From NCBI GenBank assembly GCA_030828025.1, contig JAURDG010000038.1:1-9481 (forward strand): a stretch of 9,481 bases of DNA, read 5' to 3'. Made by a program: the position numbers and the translations under genes. Below, piece after piece: positions 5,846 to 9,481 of this stretch. Within the stretch, counting starts at the first letter, position 1, and every line of letters begins with the position of its first letter. The stretch comes from Flavobacteriaceae bacterium (GTDB lineage Bacteria > Bacteroidota > Bacteroidia > Flavobacteriales > Flavobacteriaceae). The notes beneath the pieces were generated by a model that was not told where the DNA came from, did no database searches, and was given only the letters and a program-made list of their open reading frames with translations.

Positions 5846-7169
5846 CTTTTTTAAGTGATTCAACAATTTTGTCAACTTCAAAGGCAATATCACCAGCACC
5901 CATAACAGCTACGATGTCGGCACTTGATGCCACCACTTTTTGGGCTAACTCGTCCTTGCTTACCAACTGATGTGAACCATGAGTTTCGGTGAGTAACATT
6001 GCGCTATTCACTCCGTCGATGGGCAGTTCTCTTGCTGGATAAATGTCCAACAGCAACAGCTCATCAAAACTAGCAAGTGCCTCTTTAAAGCTATCCGCAA
6101 AATCGCGGGTGCGTGAAAATAAGTGCGGTTGAAACACCGCAAGTTTCCGCTGCTGGGGATAAAATGCCGTTAAGGCATCGTAAACAGCGTTGATTTCTGT
6201 AGGATGGTGTGCATAATCATCTACCAATACCTTTGGGTGTGTCAGGCGCATACTAAAACGCCTATCAACTCCTTTAAACGTTTCTAGACCATGATGAATA
6301 TCCGCCGCTGAACAGTCCATTGTTAACGCCAATGAAATAGCTGCTGCTGCATTCATTAAATTATGATGCCCTGGATAAGGCAAACGCAAGCCGTGCAAAG
6401 TGCCTCTGGGTGTGACAAAATCAAAGGTGTAAGCACCAGCAATCGTCTGAAGGTTCAACACTTGATGCGTGCCTTCTTCTAGACCAAAGCTATTGCCCGA
6501 TACAGCAAGCCCATGACGAACAAAGCGTTTGTCTGGACTGACTTTGGCAGCAAAAGCAACAAAGGCTTCGGTCAATTCTTTGTGTGTGCCGTAGATATCC
6601 AAATGATCGGCATCCATAGAAGTTAATGCGATTGCCGAAGGGTGCAATTGCATGAATGAGCGATCAAATTCATCAGCCTCAACAACCAGCACATCTTGAC
6701 CATCTAGCAAAAAATTACTGCCGATATTCTCGGCAATACCACCCAAAAATGCGGTTATTTTTTTTCCACTTGAGCGCAACAAATGAGTTAACAAAGCGGA
6801 AGTCGTTGTTTTTCCATGTGTTCCTGCAACTGCCAAGCAAGGCATCGTCTTGCTGATTTCGCCAATGACTACTGCCCGCTTTTGAAGTGTAAATCCGTGT
6901 TCCCTAAAGTATGCAAGTAATGGAGAACTGGTCGGAATTGCTGGCGTATAGACTACTTTGGTGGTTGCCGCGTTTGTAAAAACATCGGGGATTAAATCAA
7001 CATCTTCTTCGTATATTATTTGTGCGCCAAGCAAAGTCAATTTATCTGTAAGCGGCGTGCGTGTTCGGTCATAACCAGCAACAGGATGACCCAAGGCTAA
7101 AAAATACTGTGCTACACCTGACATGCCTATGCCGCCTATACCCACAAAATACACTGGAAACTTATTCAT
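5832..7169 (-). CDS. murC: UDP-N-acetylmuramate--L-alanine ligase MurC
   Basis: Cytoplasmic ATP-dependent ligase that adds L-alanine to UDP-MurNAc, the first step of the peptidoglycan stem peptide. It has 445 residues, slightly short but normal. The N-terminal UDP-binding Rossmann part shows YFVGIGGIGMSGVA (7-20). The central ATPase has the P-loop AGTHGKTTTSALL (115-127), then EADEFDRSF (164-172) and DADHLDIYG (186-194). The C-terminal domain carries DDYAHHPTEI, typical of MurC. The EADEFDRSF and HH motifs favour MurC over MurD, MurE and MurF; Mpl is related but differs in context. The start overlaps murG by 8 bases, and the end overlaps ftsQ by 14, implying translational coupling. Confidence 0.97.
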   Translation of the reverse strand: MNKFPVYFVGIGGIGMSGVAQYFLALGHPVAGYDRTRTPLTDKLTLLGAQIIYEEDVDLIPDVFTNAATTKVVYTPAIPTSSPLLAYFREHGFTLQKRAVVIGEISKTMPCLAVAGTHGKTTTSALLTHLLRSSGKKITAFLGGIAENIGSNFLLDGQDVLVVEADEFDRSFMQLHPSAIALTSMDADHLDIYGTHKELTEAFVAFAAKVSPDKRFVRHGLAVSGNSFGLEEGTHQVLNLQTIAGAYTFDFVTPRGTLHGLRLPYPGHHNLMNAAAAISLALTMDCSAADIHHGLETFKGVDRRFSMRLTHPKVLVDDYAHHPTEINAVYDALTAFYPQQRKLAVFQPHLFSRTRDFADSFKEALASFDELLLLDIYPARELPIDGVNSAMLLTETHGSHQLVSKDELAQKVVASSADIVAVMGAGDIAFEVDKIVESLKKDADA

Positions 7170-8253
7170 GGGACATTAATTTTTTGATGTTTGCTACAAT
7201 CGCTTTGGTTGCGTTAGGCCGGGCAAATTTTTTGATGTTTGCACCTAATTGTTCGCGCTTGGAAGTGTCTTGAATGAGCACTTCGAGTGTCTTCCAAAAC
7301 TGTTCATCGGCATCTGCTTCACGGACCAGTACGGCGGCTCCTTTGTCAACCAATGCCTGCGCATTTTTCTCTTGATGATTCTCGGCAACATTTGGCGATG
7401 GAATAAACAGCGTTGGCTTGCCCAACAAACACAATTCGGAAATGGCGAGTGCGCCTGCCCGAGAAACGACCAAGTCTGCAGCGGCATAGGCTGCGGGCAT
7501 ATTATCAATAAAGGGCAACACATGCGTACTTTCAGAAGAAAACAGCTCGTATTCTGCTGCATATAAATGACCACATTGCCATATCAGTTGCACGTCCAGC
7601 CCTTGAATAGCTGAAAGGTGATTCTTGATAAGCTGATTTATTTTGCGCGCACCCAAGCTCCCTCCCAAGACCAAAAGGGTAAACATACTCGAATCGTATC
7701 CTAGTGCAGTACAAGCTGCCGCTTTCGAAAGCGACTGGTGCATGGCAGCTCGGACAGGGTTACCAGTGATGGTAATTTTGTCCTTTGGAAAATATTTTTG
7801 TGCTGCTTCACTACCTAAGCAAACCGCATCTACACGTTTGGCAAGTGCCTTGTTGGTAACTCCAGGAAAGGCATTTTGCTCTTGTAGTAAAGATGGAATA
7901 CCAAGCAAAGAAGCCATATAAACCAAAGGTCCACTAGCGAAACCACCCGTACCAACTACGACCTTGGGGCGAAAACGCTTGAGCGTAACAAACGCTTGTC
8001 CTAGGCTCCAGACCAATTTTAACGGAAACAAGATGTTGCGGAGCATGTTTTTTCGATCAAATCCAGAAATCCAAAATCCCTTAATAGGATAACCCGCTTT
8101 TGGCACACGTTGCATTTCCATGCGGTTATACGCCCCTACAAAAACAATAGATAGCTCAGGCATATTTGCCTTGAGCTCGTCCGCAATAGCTAGGGCTGGA
8201 AAAATATGTCCGCCCGTTCCGCCACCAGATATGAATACACTATGCTTCATCAC
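7162..8253 (-). CDS. murG: UDP-GlcNAc--undecaprenyl-PP-MurNAc-pentapeptide GlcNAc transferase MurG
   Basis: Membrane-associated GT-B glycosyltransferase that converts lipid I to lipid II on the inner face of the membrane. It has 363 residues, the family norm. The N-terminal lipid I half shows SGGGTGGHIFPALAIADEL (9-27), then VVVGTGGFASGP (98-109) and LLQEQNAFPG (122-131). The C-terminal nucleotide-sugar half shows VLGGSLGARKIN (195-206), DLVVSRAGALAISEL (260-274) and AENHQEKNA (290-298). These residues bind UDP-GlcNAc in the family. Two adjacent ATG codons (8253, 8250) are possible starts; I give the first, which overlaps ftsW by 14 bases. It lies between ftsW and murC, as in most dcw clusters. 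Confidence 0.97.
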   Translation of the reverse strand: MMKHSVFISGGGTGGHIFPALAIADELKANMPELSIVFVGAYNRMEMQRVPKAGYPIKGFWISGFDRKNMLRNILFPLKLVWSLGQAFVTLKRFRPKVVVGTGGFASGPLVYMASLLGIPSLLQEQNAFPGVTNKALAKRVDAVCLGSEAAQKYFPKDKITITGNPVRAAMHQSLSKAAACTALGYDSSMFTLLVLGGSLGARKINQLIKNHLSAIQGLDVQLIWQCGHLYAAEYELFSSESTHVLPFIDNMPAAYAAADLVVSRAGALAISELCLLGKPTLFIPSPNVAENHQEKNAQALVDKGAAVLVREADADEQFWKTLEVLIQDTSKREQLGANIKKFARPNATKAIVANIKKLMSHE

Positions 8254-9424
8254 TTAGTTCGGCTAAGGGGTTAGACATTGATTCGTTTGCTGTAGGTTGG
8301 CGGTTTGCAGTAACACTTAAGATAACACCAACAGCCAAAAATGTCATCCACAACGAAGTACCACCACTACTAATTAGGGGCAATGGCTGACCCGTGACAG
8401 GAAGTATAGCAACCGCCACACCCATGTTGATAAATGCTTGTGTAATGATGGGTAGTCCCATTCCCAGGATGAGCAGTTGTCCAAAAAAACTTTTGGTTTT
8501 ATTGGCATTTATCAAGATTCGGAAGAGCATCAAGACGAATAAAAACAGCAAGGACAACGCACCTATCATGCCGTATTCTTCAGCAATAATGGCATAGATA
8601 AAATCTGAAGAGCTTTGCGGCAACACGCTTTTCATCATGCTTTTTCCAGCACCAATGCCGACCACACCGCCAACAGCCACAGCCGATTTTGCTCGTTCAA
8701 TTTGGTAGTTGGAATTTTTATCGCCGTCTCCAGAAAAGCTCTCTATTCTGCTCATCCAAGTGTCTATGCGGTTGGGAAAAGCATCTGGAAAGGCTTTTGC
8801 CAACAACACAAAAAGAGCAAGTAATGCAAGGGCTACGCCCAACATACTCAATAAATATTTTAATGGATAACCACCCAAAAAAGCGAGAACTGCTACTAGG
8901 AAAAGCAGCAAAACTGAAGTAGATAAGTTTGCAGGTAAAATAAGACCAACAACCAAGAAAACAGGAAGCCATAAGCCCCACAGACTTTCGGCAAAAGTTA
9001 CTTGGATTTCTTTTCTAATCGCAAAATAATCGGCAACATAGCCCAACAACACCACCGTGGCTAATGTTGATGTTTGGAATGACACCCCAAGAACGGGAAT
9101 GTTAATCCAACGACTGGCATTTGCACCATCAATAGTTGTTCCTTGCAATGCAGTAATAATCAGCAGAATAACAGTAATGGGCAAACCAATCTTGACCAGT
9201 CCTGAAAAATACCTAAAGGGTATGAGGTGCACGGCATACATGATAATCCAACCAACACAGACAATCGCCACATGCTTGAGCAAATGCCCAAATACACTAC
9301 CAGAACCAACCACATAAACCAAGTTGGAACTAGCGCTATAAACAGGCAGAAAGGAAAAAATAGACAGCAATACGACTATTCCCCAAATGGATTTATCTCC
9401 CTGTAAATGTTGACTAATATTCAT
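8240..9424 (-). CDS. ftsW: SEDS-family septal peptidoglycan polymerase FtsW
   Basis: Polytopic inner-membrane glycosyltransferase that polymerises lipid II at the septum with its partner class B PBP. It has 394 residues with about ten hydrophobic segments. SEDS landmarks are GANASRWINI (100-109), PANLSTSVLLLF (164-175), the extracellular-loop SSDFIYAIIAEEYG (272-285), whose Asp274 aligns with the catalytic Asp of the family, and the terminal PLPLISSGGTS (347-357). RodA is the main alternative; the place between murD and murG decides for FtsW. The cytoplasmic N-terminus (MNISQHLQGDKSIWG) is short. The ATG at 9424 directly follows the murD stop codon (TAA-ATG), with no spacer. Confidence 0.96.
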   Translation of the reverse strand: MNISQHLQGDKSIWGIVVLLSIFSFLPVYSASSNLVYVVGSGSVFGHLLKHVAIVCVGWIIMYAVHLIPFRYFSGLVKIGLPITVILLIITALQGTTIDGANASRWINIPVLGVSFQTSTLATVVLLGYVADYFAIRKEIQVTFAESLWGLWLPVFLVVGLILPANLSTSVLLLFLVAVLAFLGGYPLKYLLSMLGVALALLALFVLLAKAFPDAFPNRIDTWMSRIESFSGDGDKNSNYQIERAKSAVAVGGVVGIGAGKSMMKSVLPQSSSDFIYAIIAEEYGMIGALSLLFLFVLMLFRILINANKTKSFFGQLLILGMGLPIITQAFINMGVAVAILPVTGQPLPLISSGGTSLWMTFLAVGVILSVTANRQPTANESMSNPLAELSDEA

Positions 9425-9481
9425 TTATAATGCTCTTACTGCTGCTTTAAACTGGTTACCTCTATCCTCATAATTTGTAAA
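9425..9481 (-). CDS. murD: UDP-N-acetylmuramoylalanine--D-glutamate ligase MurD, last 18 codons
   Basis: The minus strand entering from the right edge reads FTNYEDRGNQFKAAVRAL and a TAA stop, in one frame. The NYEDRGxxF pattern with a short helix after it is the typical MurD C-terminus. The position just before ftsW agrees with the common murD-ftsW-murG-murC order. MurD adds D-glutamate to UDP-MurNAc-L-Ala in the cytoplasm. Only the end of the gene is in the window, so catalytic residues cannot be checked. Confidence 0.85.
   Translation of the reverse strand, partial: FTNYEDRGNQFKAAVRAL

Noticed and set aside
5135..5899. Longer FtsQ start at the ATG at 5899
   Set aside because: It would overlap murC by 68 bases and add 18 residues before the membrane helix, while ATG codons at 5845 and 5839 give the short overlap seen at neighbouring junctions.
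1..9481. Search for CRISPR repeats, insertion sequences, phage genes or a novel multi-gene system
   Set aside because: No regularly spaced repeats, transposase or integrase motifs, or unexplained gene clusters are visible; apart from the left 1.4 kb this is a standard dcw operon.

Overview
The window is a piece of a Bacteroidota chromosome. The FtsA and FtsZ sequences, the long FtsZ tail ending in NSFLHDNVD, the lack of Shine-Dalgarno sites and the TTG-N19-TAnnTTTG promoter form all point there. From memory the FtsZ/FtsA wording looks closest to Flavobacteriia or Sphingobacteriia; this is an inference, not a search result.

Right-hand 8 kb (about 1530-9481, all on the minus strand): the distal half of the division and cell wall (dcw) cluster, read right to left as murD (last 18 codons only), ftsW, murG, murC, ftsQ, ftsA, ftsZ and a GatB/YqeY-domain gene. 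The genes overlap or lie 0 to 9 bases apart, so this is one operon whose promoter is outside the window. MurD and MurC act on the cytoplasmic peptidoglycan precursor, MurG makes lipid II, FtsW polymerises it at the septum, FtsQ is a divisome scaffold, and FtsA ties the FtsZ ring to the membrane. A tRNA-Arg(UCG) gene follows the operon. It has its own promoter inside the end of the yqeY-like gene and a clear terminator behind it.

Middle (1189-1424): a 236-bp spacer with two intrinsic terminators and a 25-base, nearly perfect repeat of the tRNA 3' end and its trailer. This is best read as a decayed second tRNA copy or an old integration scar.

Left 1.2 kb: a visibly more AT-rich pair of divergent genes, a TetR-type regulator (plus strand) and the N-terminal part of a SulP anion transporter (minus strand, cut by the window edge). 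Their 137-bp spacer has a long AT-rich dyad at its centre, a good candidate operator.

I see no CRISPR array, transposase, phage gene or unknown multi-gene system. The points most worth a second look are the candidate operator and the tRNA-end duplication at the composition boundary.
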